Positions 1 through 5,918 are shown, counted from the first letter of the stretch. The stretch: 7,698 nucleotides of DNA from Inquilinus sp. (GCA_013003675.1 JABDIP010000052.1:1-7698), one strand, 5' to 3'. A program made the numbers and translations. Notes: a model not told the origin generated them from the letters alone.

Positions 1-3
1 GCT

Positions 4-33
4 CCGCCGCGGCAAGCGACTTGACCGCGGCGG
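4..33 (+). terminator. Strong GC-rich hairpin with a short T-rich tail, candidate intrinsic terminator
   Basis: Bases 4-16 pair with 20-33: nine perfect G/C-rich pairs (4-12 with 25-33), one bulged A at 24, four more pairs (13-16 with 20-23) and a three-base loop (17-19). The stem is followed by GCTTTCT at 34-40, a weak U-tract, so it could terminate an upstream transcript reading rightward. It could equally be a processing or stability structure between an upstream ATPase gene and the binding-protein gene. A frame-1 TGA at 22-24 could end an upstream gene inside the hairpin, but too little of it is visible to name. Confidence 0.5.
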
Positions 34-110
34 GCTTTCTCGCCGAAATGCGCGCAACCGGTCGGGCCACGACGGATCCGGCCGCGCAAGACAAAAGCAA
101 ACCGACGAAC

Positions 111-116
111 AGGAGG
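111..116 (+). promoter_or_regulatory. Shine-Dalgarno site that fixes the binding-protein start
   Basis: A full AGGAGG lies six bases before GTG at 123. The reading frame is open further upstream to a TTG at 21, but that extension (residues such as RATGRATTDPAAQ) is not signal-peptide-like. The GTG start gives a clean Sec signal, so this site decides the start. Confidence 0.85.
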
Positions 117-122
117 TATCCG

Positions 123-917
123 GTGAAGACTTGGCTTTCCCTGGCCGGCGGCGCGGTGCTCGCGCTCTCGGCGGCAAATGCGTCCGCGCAGGACATGCTG
201 CGGATCGGCACGGAGGGTGCCTACCCCCCGTGGAACTATACCGAGGCGAATGGCGAACTGGCCGGCTTCGAGGTCGATCTCGGCAACGCCATGTGCGAGA
301 AGATGAATGTAACGTGCGAGTTCGTCGCCCAGGATTGGGACGGCATCATTCCGGCGCTGATGAACGGCCGCTATGACGCCATCATGGCCGGCATGTCGAT
401 CACCGACGAGCGCCGCGAGCGAATCAGCTTCTCCACCGGCTACGTGACCGACCCGGCCTATTTCCTGGCCCCCAAATCCTCGCCATTGCAGGACGCGGAA
501 ACGCTCGACCAGGTCAAGGCGGCGATCGACGGCATGACCGTCGGCGTGCAGGGCTCGACGATCCACCAGAACTTCATCGACGAGTATCTGGCCGGCATGG
601 TCGACCTCAAGCTCTACGACACCCAGGAGAACATGGAACTGGACCTGACCGCCGGCCGCATCGATGCCGCCCTGGCCGACTACGCTGCCTGGCGGGCCTT
701 TTTCGAGAAGTCGGACGGCGCCGAGTTCGACATCTTCGGCCCGAAGCTGACCGGATCGGACTATCCGGTGTTCGGCGAGGGTGTCGGCGTCGGTCTCCGC
801 CAGGAGGACGACGAGCTCCTGGAGAAGATCAACGCAGCCCTGGCCGCCTTGAAGGAAGACGGCACGATCACCGTGCTGTCGAACCAGTATTTCGGCTACG
901 ACATCACGATGTTCTAG
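123..917 (+). CDS. Amino-acid ABC transporter periplasmic substrate-binding protein (HisJ/ArgT/OccT type)
   Basis: This is the periplasmic receptor of a polar amino-acid importer; it captures the ligand and docks on the permease pair encoded next. The protein has 264 residues, normal for the family. Residues 1-22 form a signal peptide (K2, hydrophobic core, ASA before the predicted cut). The mature part follows HisJ closely. Tyr34 matches HisJ Tyr14, and Cys58 and Cys65 have the spacing of the HisJ disulfide (38/45). Ser92 and Arg97, in the SITDERR motif, match Ser72 and the carboxylate-binding Arg77; Asp186 matches Asp161, which binds the alpha-amino group. HisJ Asp11, Ser69 and Ser70 are Glu31, Ala89 and Gly90 here, so the ligand may differ from histidine. 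A basic amino acid or an opine-like ligand is likely, but the substrate cannot be fixed from sequence. The GTG start is supported by a perfect AGGAGG. Hairpins flank the gene on both sides. Confidence 0.93.
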   Translation: MKTWLSLAGGAVLALSAANASAQDMLRIGTEGAYPPWNYTEANGELAGFEVDLGNAMCEKMNVTCEFVAQDWDGIIPALMNGRYDAIMAGMSITDERRERISFSTGYVTDPAYFLAPKSSPLQDAETLDQVKAAIDGMTVGVQGSTIHQNFIDEYLAGMVDLKLYDTQENMELDLTAGRIDAALADYAAWRAFFEKSDGAEFDIFGPKLTGSDYPVFGEGVGVGLRQEDDELLEKINAALAALKEDGTITVLSNQYFGYDITMF

Positions 918-949
918 TCGGCGTGCCGAATTCTCCCACCTGACAGTAT

Positions 950-989
950 CGAATTCGGGCCATCCGCGTGAGCGGGTGGCCCGAATTCG
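950..989 (+). promoter_or_regulatory. Long intercistronic hairpin between binding-protein and permease genes
   Basis: Bases 950-967 and 972-989 form an 18-bp stem with one G-U wobble and a four-base GTGA loop. The flanking GAATTC sequences sit at the stem base. No T-run follows, so it is not a standard intrinsic terminator. It is placed 33 bp after the binding-protein stop and 16 bp before the first permease start. By analogy with the malE-malF type of intercistronic structure, it probably protects the 3' end of the binding-protein mRNA and lowers permease expression; that role is inference. Confidence 0.75.
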
Positions 990-1004
990 CATTCGGAATG
1001 CCGC

Positions 1005-1709
1005 ATGCTTGAACTCCTTGCCTTGGGCGATACCGGTTGGGGCGACGAACTGCTCCGGGGCGCCGGCATGACCGTGATCGTCGCGGTGCTGTCGTTCGTC
1101 ACCGGCGTCGCCATCGGCATGACCGGCGCCGGGGCGAAGCTGTCGGGGAGCCTCCTGCTCCGTGCCGTCGCCGAGATCTATACAACGGTCGCGCGCGGCG
1201 TGCCCGAGTTGCTGATCATCTATCTCTTCGCCTTCGGGCTCAATCCGATCGCCCAGAACATCGCGGCGCTGGTCGGCTATACAGAGCGGATCGATTTCGA
1301 TCCCTTCACCATCGGCGTCGTCGCCGTGGCGACGATCTCCGGCGCCTATTCGACCGAGGTCCTGCGCGGCGCCATTCTGACCATCCCGCGCGGCCAGATC
1401 GAGGCGGCGCGGGCGGTCGGCATGCATCGATGGCTGGTGTTCCGCCGGATCATGCTGCCGCAGGTCATGCGTTTCGCGCTGCCGGGCCTCGGCAATGTCT
1501 GGCAGTTGACGTTGAAGGACACGGCGCTGGTCTCGGTGATCCCGCTGACCGAGTTGATGCGTGCCGCCTTTCGGGCATCGGGATCGACCCGCGAGCCCTT
1601 CATCTTCCTGCTTGCCGCCTATGCCCTCTATCTGGTGATGACGAGCTTCTCCACCGTCGCCTTCGAACGCGCCGAACGCCATTTCGGCCGCGGCGTCAGG
1701 AGGGCCTGA
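1005..1709 (+). CDS. Amino-acid ABC transporter permease, HisQ/OccQ type
   Basis: This is the first inner-membrane channel subunit of the importer and should form a heterodimer with the product of the next gene. It has 234 residues. Hydrophobic segments lie around residues 23-42, 60-80, 100-120, 150-185 and 198-220, consistent with the five-helix His/Glu/Gln/Arg/opine permease family. The cytoplasmic EAA loop that binds the ATPase is clear at residues 133-152: EAARAVGM, then IMLPQ, with Gly139 and Pro152 in the conserved places. The N-terminal GDTGWGDELLRGAGMT stretch is typical of HisQ-like permeases. The start is ATG with a weak GGAA site six bases upstream, in contrast to the perfect sites of the genes on either side. 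This fits lower translation than the binding protein. Its TGA stop is one base before the next gene. Confidence 0.93.
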   Translation: MLELLALGDTGWGDELLRGAGMTVIVAVLSFVTGVAIGMTGAGAKLSGSLLLRAVAEIYTTVARGVPELLIIYLFAFGLNPIAQNIAALVGYTERIDFDPFTIGVVAVATISGAYSTEVLRGAILTIPRGQIEAARAVGMHRWLVFRRIMLPQVMRFALPGLGNVWQLTLKDTALVSVIPLTELMRAAFRASGSTREPFIFLLAAYALYLVMTSFSTVAFERAERHFGRGVRRA

Positions 1710-1710
1710 G

Positions 1711-2430
1711 ATGGACCTCGAACTGATGGTGCGTTCGGCGCCGGCGATCGCCGCCGGCCTGCCGATGACGCTCGGCCTGGTCGTCCTCTCGCTGCTGATC
1801 GGCTTCGTGCTGGCGGTCGTGATCGCCCAGATGCGGCTTTCCCGCTATCCCGTGCTGTCGCGATTCGCGGCCGGCTACGTCTTCGTCATTCGCGGCGGCC
1901 CGCTGCTCCTCCAGTTCTATTTCATCTATTACGGGCTCAGCCAGTTCCGCCCGTTCTGGGAGGGCATCGGGGCCTGGCCGGTGCTGCGGGAGGCCTTCTG
2001 GTGCGCGGTCATCGCCCTGGCCCTCAATACCGCCGCCTATACCAGCGAAATCATTCGCGGCGGCATTCTGTCCGTCCCGCACGGCAGCGTCGAAGCGGCC
2101 CGCGCCTGCGGCATGTCGCGGCTGCTGGTGTTCCGCCGGATAGTCCTGCCGATCGCCTTTCGGCAGGCGCTGCCGGCCTACGGCAACGAGGTGATCCTGA
2201 TGGTCAAGGCGACATCGCTGGCGAGCATCATCACGATCATGGAGATGACCGGGATCGCCAAGAAGCTGATCAGCCAGACCTTCGCCGTCTACGAGGTCTT
2301 CATCGTCGCCGGCGCCATCTACCTGCTGATCAACTTCCTGCTCACCCGGGTGGTCAAATACGCCGAATGGCGGCTGACCCCCTATCTGCGCGAGCGCCCG
2401 GCGCCGGCGTCGACCGCCGCCGCGCCCTGA
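1711..2430 (+). CDS. Amino-acid ABC transporter permease, HisM/OccM type
   Basis: This is the second channel subunit of the importer (239 residues), translationally coupled to the first: its ATG begins one base after the preceding TGA, and AGGAGGG at 1698-1704 lies inside the end of the upstream gene. The N-terminal helix includes GLPMTLGLVVLSLLIG; the RGGPLLLQFYFIYYG stretch at residues 61-75 is a hallmark of HisM-like permeases. The ATPase-docking EAA loop is at residues 128-147 (EAARACGM, then IVLP). The C-terminus ends in an Ala/Pro-rich tail (residues 229-239), which is probably cytoplasmic and unstructured. No ATP-binding protein follows, so the importer must use an ATPase encoded elsewhere, possibly immediately left of the window. 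Confidence 0.93.
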   Translation: MDLELMVRSAPAIAAGLPMTLGLVVLSLLIGFVLAVVIAQMRLSRYPVLSRFAAGYVFVIRGGPLLLQFYFIYYGLSQFRPFWEGIGAWPVLREAFWCAVIALALNTAAYTSEIIRGGILSVPHGSVEAARACGMSRLLVFRRIVLPIAFRQALPAYGNEVILMVKATSLASIITIMEMTGIAKKLISQTFAVYEVFIVAGAIYLLINFLLTRVVKYAEWRLTPYLRERPAPASTAAAP

Positions 2431-2455
2431 AACGACGGCGAAGTCGCATGCACTC

Positions 2456-2485
2456 TTGGAGCGATCTTTCGAATACGGTTACAGT
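2456..2485 (+). promoter_or_regulatory. Candidate sigma-70 promoter for the CBS-domain gene
   Basis: TTGGAG (2456-2461) and TACAGT (2480-2485) are separated by 18 bp and lie in the 91-bp gap after the permease stop, ahead of the CBS gene start at 2522. The match is moderate. It would give a leader of about 30 bases and make the CBS gene at least partly independent of the transporter operon. Read-through from the transporter remains possible because no terminator is visible in the gap. Confidence 0.35.
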
Positions 2486-2521
2486 ATCGGTTCGATGCGG
2501 GCACCACATGGGGGATGCGCC

Positions 2522-2950
2522 ATGAATGTCGAGATGATCTTGAAGACCAAGGGCAACGACGTCGTCACGACCAAGCCCGACTCCACGCTGGCCGACGTGG
2601 CGGCCACCCTGACCGAGCGCAAGATCGGCGCGCTGGTCGTCAGCCCCGACGCCAAACGCGTCGCGGGCATCGTCTCCGAACGCGACATCGTCCGCGCCAT
2701 CGCCGACAAGGGTGTCGCCGCGCTGAAAATGCCGGTCGCCGAGGCGATGACCCGCAAGGTGTCGACCTGCACCCGCGCCGACAGTGTCGAGAAGCTGATG
2801 ACGACGATGAGCCAGGGCCGGTTCCGCCACTTGCCGGTGGTCGAGGATGGCAAGCTCTGCGGCATGATCAGCATCGGCGACGTGGTGAAATTCCGCCTCG
2901 AAGAGGTCGAGCACGAAGCCGAGGTCCTGCGCGAGTTCATCTCCAGTTGA
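2522..2950 (+). CDS. Stand-alone protein with a pair of CBS domains
   Basis: This small cytoplasmic protein (142 residues) consists almost entirely of two CBS domains, about residues 8-62 and 74-128, which together form one Bateman module. Such modules usually bind adenine nucleotides (AMP, ATP, SAM or NAD) and sense energy state. The repeated signature is visible as GIVSERDIVRAI in the first domain and GMISIGDVVKFR in the second; the Asp in each matches the ribose-contacting position of the family. The C-terminal EEVEHEAEVLREFI is helical and acidic. There is no fused catalytic or DNA-binding domain, so the partner is unknown. The ATG start has GGGGGA six bases upstream; the frame is open further upstream but without a family-like N-terminus. 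A link to the neighbouring transporter is possible but unproven, since many alphaproteobacteria carry such single CBS proteins in varied contexts. Confidence 0.92.
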   Translation: MNVEMILKTKGNDVVTTKPDSTLADVAATLTERKIGALVVSPDAKRVAGIVSERDIVRAIADKGVAALKMPVAEAMTRKVSTCTRADSVEKLMTTMSQGRFRHLPVVEDGKLCGMISIGDVVKFRLEEVEHEAEVLREFISS

Positions 2951-3043
2951 CGAAGCCGGGCCCGCCGGTCGCCGTGGTACGGGCGGGCGGCGAGACGCCG
3001 ATCCGGGAGCGCTCGGTCGATCCGGCCGGTTCGCGGCCTATCC

Positions 3044-3068
3044 GTCGTGCGACCTAAGGACGCACGAC
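3044..3068 (+). terminator. Perfect 8-bp hairpin, possible terminator or RNA element
   Basis: GTCGTGCG (3044-3051) pairs perfectly with CGCACGAC (3061-3068). Inside the nine-base loop two more C-G pairs can form around TAA. There is no T-run on either side, so intrinsic termination is uncertain. It lies 94 bp after the CBS stop and could mark the 3' end of that transcript. Confidence 0.35.
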
Positions 3069-3157
3069 CCGTACAGCCCGCGTCGCCCAAGAAGATGGCG
3101 GGATATGCGGCCCGGCCCGCCACGCCTGCGATCGGCGCCAGCCGATGGCCCGCAGGA

Positions 3158-3181
3158 CTATCATAATTAATAGACTGTTAG
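3158..3181 (+). promoter_or_regulatory. AT-rich island, candidate promoter for the chemoreceptor gene
   Basis: A run of mostly A and T containing TATCAT, CATAAT and AATTAATA stands out in surrounding DNA that is very GC-rich, and lies 72-95 bp before the chosen chemoreceptor start. It offers several -10-like hexamers. I could not find a good TTGACA-like -35 at the right distance, nor a convincing FliA (sigma-28) box, so an activator-dependent promoter or a protein-binding site is possible. Confidence 0.35.
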
Positions 3182-3200
3182 CGCGAAGGTCGAAATCTGC

Positions 3201-3233
3201 AGGGGACCCCGAGCCTCGAGACTCGGAACCCCT
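3201..3233 (+). promoter_or_regulatory. Hairpin in the presumed chemoreceptor mRNA leader
   Basis: AGGGG (3201-3205) pairs with CCCCT (3229-3233), and inside it CCGAG (3209-3213) pairs with CTCGG (3222-3226), around a loop that itself contains CTCGAG. It ends 19 bases before ATG 3253. That start has no good Shine-Dalgarno sequence, so the structure may influence ribosome access. Confidence 0.4.
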
Positions 3234-3252
3234 ATCGACCGGCCGCGAGTTC

Positions 3253-5406
3253 ATGAATATCTCACGAAAACTGCCCCTGATCATCGTCTTGTCTTCGCTG
3301 ATCCTGGCCACGGCGATCGGCGCCGCAAACTACTACCAGGCCTCGGGCGCCGCCCACACGGCCATCGACTCGAAGCTGTCGGCCGTCCTTGAGATCCGCG
3401 CGGCGGCCTTGCGGGACTATCTCGCCTCTCTCGAACAGGACATGCGGATCGTGGCGAACGACCCCACTGTTCACGAGGCGCTCGATGCGTTCACCGGTTC
3501 CTGGGCGGCGCTCGGCGCAAACCCGGCCGCGCGTCTGCAACGCCTCTACATCGAGGACAACCCGCACCCGACCGGCCAGAAGGAAAACCTCGACGCGGCG
3601 CCCGACCGCTCGGCCTACAGCGCGGCGCATGCGCGTTTTCATCTCTGGTTCCGCAAGTTCCTTCGCGAGCGCGGCTATTACGACGTCTTCCTCTTCGATC
3701 TCGAGGGGAACCTCGTCTACACGGTGTTCAAGGAACTCGACTACGCCACCAATCTCGAGACCGGGGAGTGGAAGGACACCGATCTCGGCAACGCCTTCAG
3801 GGCGGCCAGGGCCAGCGCGACGGCCGGCGAGATCGTCTTCTTCGACTTCAAACCCTATGCGCCAAGCCACGGCGCCCCGGCGAGTTTCATCGCCACGTCG
3901 ATCATCGGAGCGAACGGCGACCCGGTCGGGGTCCTCACCTTCCAGATGCCGATCGACCGGATCAACGCGGTCATGGGCATCACCGCCGGGCTGGGGGAGA
4001 CCGGCGAAAGCTACATCGTCGGCGAAGACCGGTTGATGCGCAGCGATTCCCGGTCTAGCGACGAAAGCACGATCCTGGCCCAGAGTATCGACACGGATGC
4101 GGTGTCGCGGGCCCTGGCCGGCGGCTCCGGGCTCGTCGCCGAGACCGGGTATCGCGGCCACGCCGTGCTGGCGGCCCACACCCCCTTCGATTTCGGCGGC
4201 GCCCATTGGGCGATCATCGCCGAGATCGAGATCGATGAGGTCGAGGCGCCGGTCGCGGCCATGCGCAACACGATGGTGGTCGTCGCCTCGGTTCTCCTGA
4301 TGCTGGTCGGCGCGGCGGCGGTCCTGTTCTCCCGCGGCATTACCCGCCCGATCGCGCAGATGACCGAGGCCATGGGCAAGCTGGCCAGTGGCGATTTGAG
4401 TGCCGAGATCCCGGCGCGCGACCGCGCCGACGAGGTCGGCGCCATGGCGGCGGCGACGCAGGTCTTTAAGGACAACGCCGCGGAGATGGATCAACTGCGC
4501 CAGCAGGCCGACGCGGAAACCGAGCGCAACCAGACGATTCTGCGCGACCGGATCAAGAAGCTGTCCGACCAGTTGCAGGAAGCGGCGCAGTCGACCGTCG
4601 TCGAGATCATCTCGGTGACCGAGAAGATGAGCGGGATGGCGAAGGATATGGCCGGGGCGGCGTCGTCGGTCACCAGCGAAAGCGCCACCGTCGCCAACTC
4701 CGCCCTGGAGGCGAGCCAGAACGTCCAGACCGTGGCGAGCGCCGCCGAGGAAATTTCCAGCCAGGTCACCGAACTCGCCAGGCAGGTGAAACACTCCACG
4801 GACATCACCGAGAAGGCCGTCGTCGAGGCGGAGCGCACCAACAGCACGGTGCGCGGCCTGGCCACGGCGGCGGAAAAGATCGGCGAGGTCGCCAGCCTGA
4901 TCAGCGATATCGCCGAACAGACCAATCTCCTCGCCCTCAACGCCACGATCGAGGCGGCCAGGGCCGGCGAGGCCGGCAAGGGCTTCGCCGTCGTCGCCAA
5001 CGAGGTCAAGAGCCTGGCCAACCAGACGGCCAAGGCGACGGAGGCGATCGGCCAGCAGATCGCCGGCATCCAGACCGTCAGCGACGACGTGGTCGCCGCG
5101 ATCGGGGCCATCGCCGGCACGATCAACGAGGTCAACACGATCGCCACGGAAATCGCCAGATCGATCGAGGAACAGGACGCCGCCACCCATCTGATCGCCC
5201 GCAACGTGCAGGAAGCGGCCACCGGGACCCAGGAGGTCTCCCGCGGCATCGACCGGGTCTCCGAGATCTCCGGAGAGTCCGGGCGCATGGCCGAGTCGGT
5301 GCAGCACGGCACGGTCGAGGTCAGCGATGCCGTCAAGGCATTGCAGGACAGGCTGACGGCAATCCTGCGCGAGAACGAGCGCGGCGACCAATCGGCCCAG
5401 GTCTAG
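3253..5406 (+). CDS. Methyl-accepting chemotaxis protein with Cache-type periplasmic sensor, HAMP and signalling domain
   Basis: This transmembrane chemoreceptor should control the CheA-CheW kinase and hence flagellar rotation. It has 717 residues in the usual order. TM1 is at about 7-26. A large periplasmic sensor at about 27-338 resembles double-Cache domains of alphaproteobacterial receptors, with marks such as ERGYYDVFLFDLEGNLVYT, VGVLTFQMPIDRINAVMG and GETGESYIVGEDRLMRSDSR. TM2 is at about 340-360, HAMP at about 361-413 (starting RGITRPI), and a long coiled-coil signalling domain runs to about 705. The hairpin tip that binds CheA/CheW is unmistakable at 555-585: EQTNLLALNATIEAARAGEA, then GKGFAVVANEV. 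No C-terminal CheR/CheB pentapeptide like NWETF is present; the protein ends GDQSAQV. I do not see the usual R-x-W-Y amino-acid-binding signature, so the ligand is unknown. ATG 3253 was chosen because it begins directly at the membrane anchor; ATG 3145 is an in-frame alternative. The TAG stop falls within a palindromic repeat. Confidence 0.95.
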   Translation: MNISRKLPLIIVLSSLILATAIGAANYYQASGAAHTAIDSKLSAVLEIRAAALRDYLASLEQDMRIVANDPTVHEALDAFTGSWAALGANPAARLQRLYIEDNPHPTGQKENLDAAPDRSAYSAAHARFHLWFRKFLRERGYYDVFLFDLEGNLVYTVFKELDYATNLETGEWKDTDLGNAFRAARASATAGEIVFFDFKPYAPSHGAPASFIATSIIGANGDPVGVLTFQMPIDRINAVMGITAGLGETGESYIVGEDRLMRSDSRSSDESTILAQSIDTDAVSRALAGGSGLVAETGYRGHAVLAAHTPFDFGGAHWAIIAEIEIDEVEAPVAAMRNTMVVVASVLLMLVGAAAVLFSRGITRPIAQMTEAMGKLASGDLSAEIPARDRADEVGAMAAATQVFKDNAAEMDQLRQQADAETERNQTILRDRIKKLSDQLQEAAQSTVVEIISVTEKMSGMAKDMAGAASSVTSESATVANSALEASQNVQTVASAAEEISSQVTELARQVKHSTDITEKAVVEAERTNSTVRGLATAAEKIGEVASLISDIAEQTNLLALNATIEAARAGEAGKGFAVVANEVKSLANQTAKATEAIGQQIAGIQTVSDDVVAAIGAIAGTINEVNTIATEIARSIEEQDAATHLIARNVQEAATGTQEVSRGIDRVSEISGESGRMAESVQHGTVEVSDAVKALQDRLTAILRENERGDQSAQV

Positions 5407-5468
5407 TGTCATGGTTTCGAAGTTCGGCACATTTCATGTGCCGAGTTTCGGAAGCTGAATGACACTAG
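5403..5468. repeat. Palindromic repeat element, copy 1 (CTAGTGTCAT ... ATGACACTAG)
   Basis: Perfect ten-base ends (5403-5412 and 5459-5468) enclose a second perfect nine-base stem (5424-5432 with 5436-5444) with a three-base loop; the bases between are partly complementary (TTTCGAA and TTTCGGAAG). The left end contains the TAG stop of the chemoreceptor gene. The ends are bounded by TA and shared with copy 2. This pattern fits a small non-autonomous mobile element or a REP-like repeat. It may also act as a transcript 3' end, though no T-run is present. Confidence 0.7.
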
Positions 5469-5479
5469 AATCAAACAGT

Positions 5480-5534
5480 TAGTGTCCCTTTGATCCTGGA
5501 ATTCGCTATTGCGAATTTCAGAATCGGGACACTA
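5480..5534. repeat. Palindromic repeat element, copy 2 (TAGTGTCCC ... GGGACACTA)
   Basis: Nine-base perfect ends (5480-5488 and 5526-5534) surround GATCCTGGAATTCGC (5492-5506), which pairs at 13 of 15 positions with GCGAATTTCAGAATC (5511-5525), leaving a TATT loop and a three-base bulge at 5489-5491. It lies 11 bp after copy 1 in a tandem arrangement. The terminal TAGTGTC/GACACTA is common to both copies, while the core sequence differs but remains self-complementary. Confidence 0.7.
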
Positions 5535-5658
5535 GATCAAGATCGGTTCGGATCGATCGGAGCCGCAAATCCTGATCCGATTCGACAGACCGCCTGCTTG
5601 CGGAATTCGGCCACGATCCGCGATGCGGAGCCGGGCGCCGGGTCGGACAGGGTGGATT
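5535..5658. other. Gene-free stretch downstream of the tRNA
   Basis: Between copy 2 of the palindromic repeat and the tRNA 3' end I see no gene. There are short inverted repeats, such as CGGATC with GATCCG and CCGC with GCGG. None is followed by a T-run on the minus strand, so a tRNA terminator cannot be named; the repeat at 5480-5534 may serve. Confidence 0.5.
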
Positions 5659-5734
<76 letters not shown>

Positions 5735-5782
5735 ACTGAGTCCAATGGCCGGCGCGCCTTTGGGGGGCGCGCGGCGGCGCGC

Positions 5783-5811
5783 AATATGTGTCCGCCGCAA
5801 TCCCCTGTCAA
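5783..5811 (-). promoter_or_regulatory. Strong sigma-70 promoter of the tRNA-Ala gene
   Basis: On the minus strand, a perfect TTGACA (5806-5811) is followed by exactly 17 bp and then CATATT (5783-5788, five of six matches to TATAAT). The discriminator after the -10 box is entirely G and C (GCGCGCC), typical of stable-RNA promoters under stringent ppGpp/DksA control. Transcription should start near 5776, giving a leader of about 40 bases before the tRNA 5' end, to be removed by RNase P. The leader contains a 7-bp GC hairpin (5752-5758 with 5766-5772). Confidence 0.8.
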
Positions 5812-5849
5812 GAATCGCTCCGACGATCCGAAGCGCGCCACCGGCCGGC

Positions 5850-5878
5850 TTGTCCGTGCCGCGCCCGGCGACTAGGGT
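5850..5878 (+). promoter_or_regulatory. Weak candidate promoter for the yggT-yggU-NnrU gene run
   Basis: TTGTCC (5850-5855), a 17-bp spacer and TAGGGT (5873-5878) lie about 40 bp before the yggT start, in the only sizeable gap upstream of these plus-strand genes. The -35 is fair and the -10 poor. It diverges from the tRNA promoter. Confidence 0.3.
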
Positions 5879-5918
5879 GTTCGCCGCTTCGCCGATTGCC
5901 AGACGAGACATCGCCCCC

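Larger units (their letters stand above)
2951..3252. other. Structured intergenic region between the CBS and chemoreceptor genes
   Basis: About 300 bp without a convincing gene. The first half is very GC-rich and holds a seven-pair stem (2960-2966 with 2982-2988, 15-base loop) soon after the CBS stop, and the hairpin at 3044-3068. It then changes abruptly to an AT-rich island at 3158-3181 and a further hairpin at 3201-3233. The chemoreceptor frame is open back to ATG 3145, but that extension is Arg-rich and precedes the membrane anchor, so I treat it as leader sequence. Confidence 0.55.

Noticed and set aside
1..24. Possible 3' end of an upstream gene ending at TGA 22-24
   Set aside because: Only seven codons would be visible and they do not match any family end I recognise, so it is not listed as a gene.
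21..122. N-terminal extension of the binding protein from TTG 21
   Set aside because: The extension would bury the signal peptide and has no ribosome site; GTG 123 has AGGAGG at the right distance.
2354..3123. Minus-strand frames of 186 and 214 codons over the CBS gene
   Set aside because: They are shadows of the CBS gene; the plus-strand product has two complete CBS signatures and a good ribosome site.
3141..3148. GCCGATGG as a FliA (sigma-28) -10 box for the chemoreceptor
   Set aside because: Six of eight bases match GCCGATAA, but no TAAA-like -35 lies about 15 bp upstream.
3145..3252. N-terminal extension of the chemoreceptor from ATG 3145
   Set aside because: The 36 extra residues include a basic, low-conservation stretch before the membrane anchor, and the region contains the AT-rich island and a leader hairpin.
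4491..5336. A 281-codon minus-strand frame over the signalling domain
   Set aside because: It is another frame shadow; the repetitive composition mirrors the heptad repeats of the receptor coiled coil.
3262..5430. A 722-codon minus-strand open frame opposite the chemoreceptor gene
   Set aside because: It is an antisense shadow of GC-rich coding sequence, rich in Asp, Arg and Gly with no recognisable domain; the plus-strand chemoreceptor explains the region.
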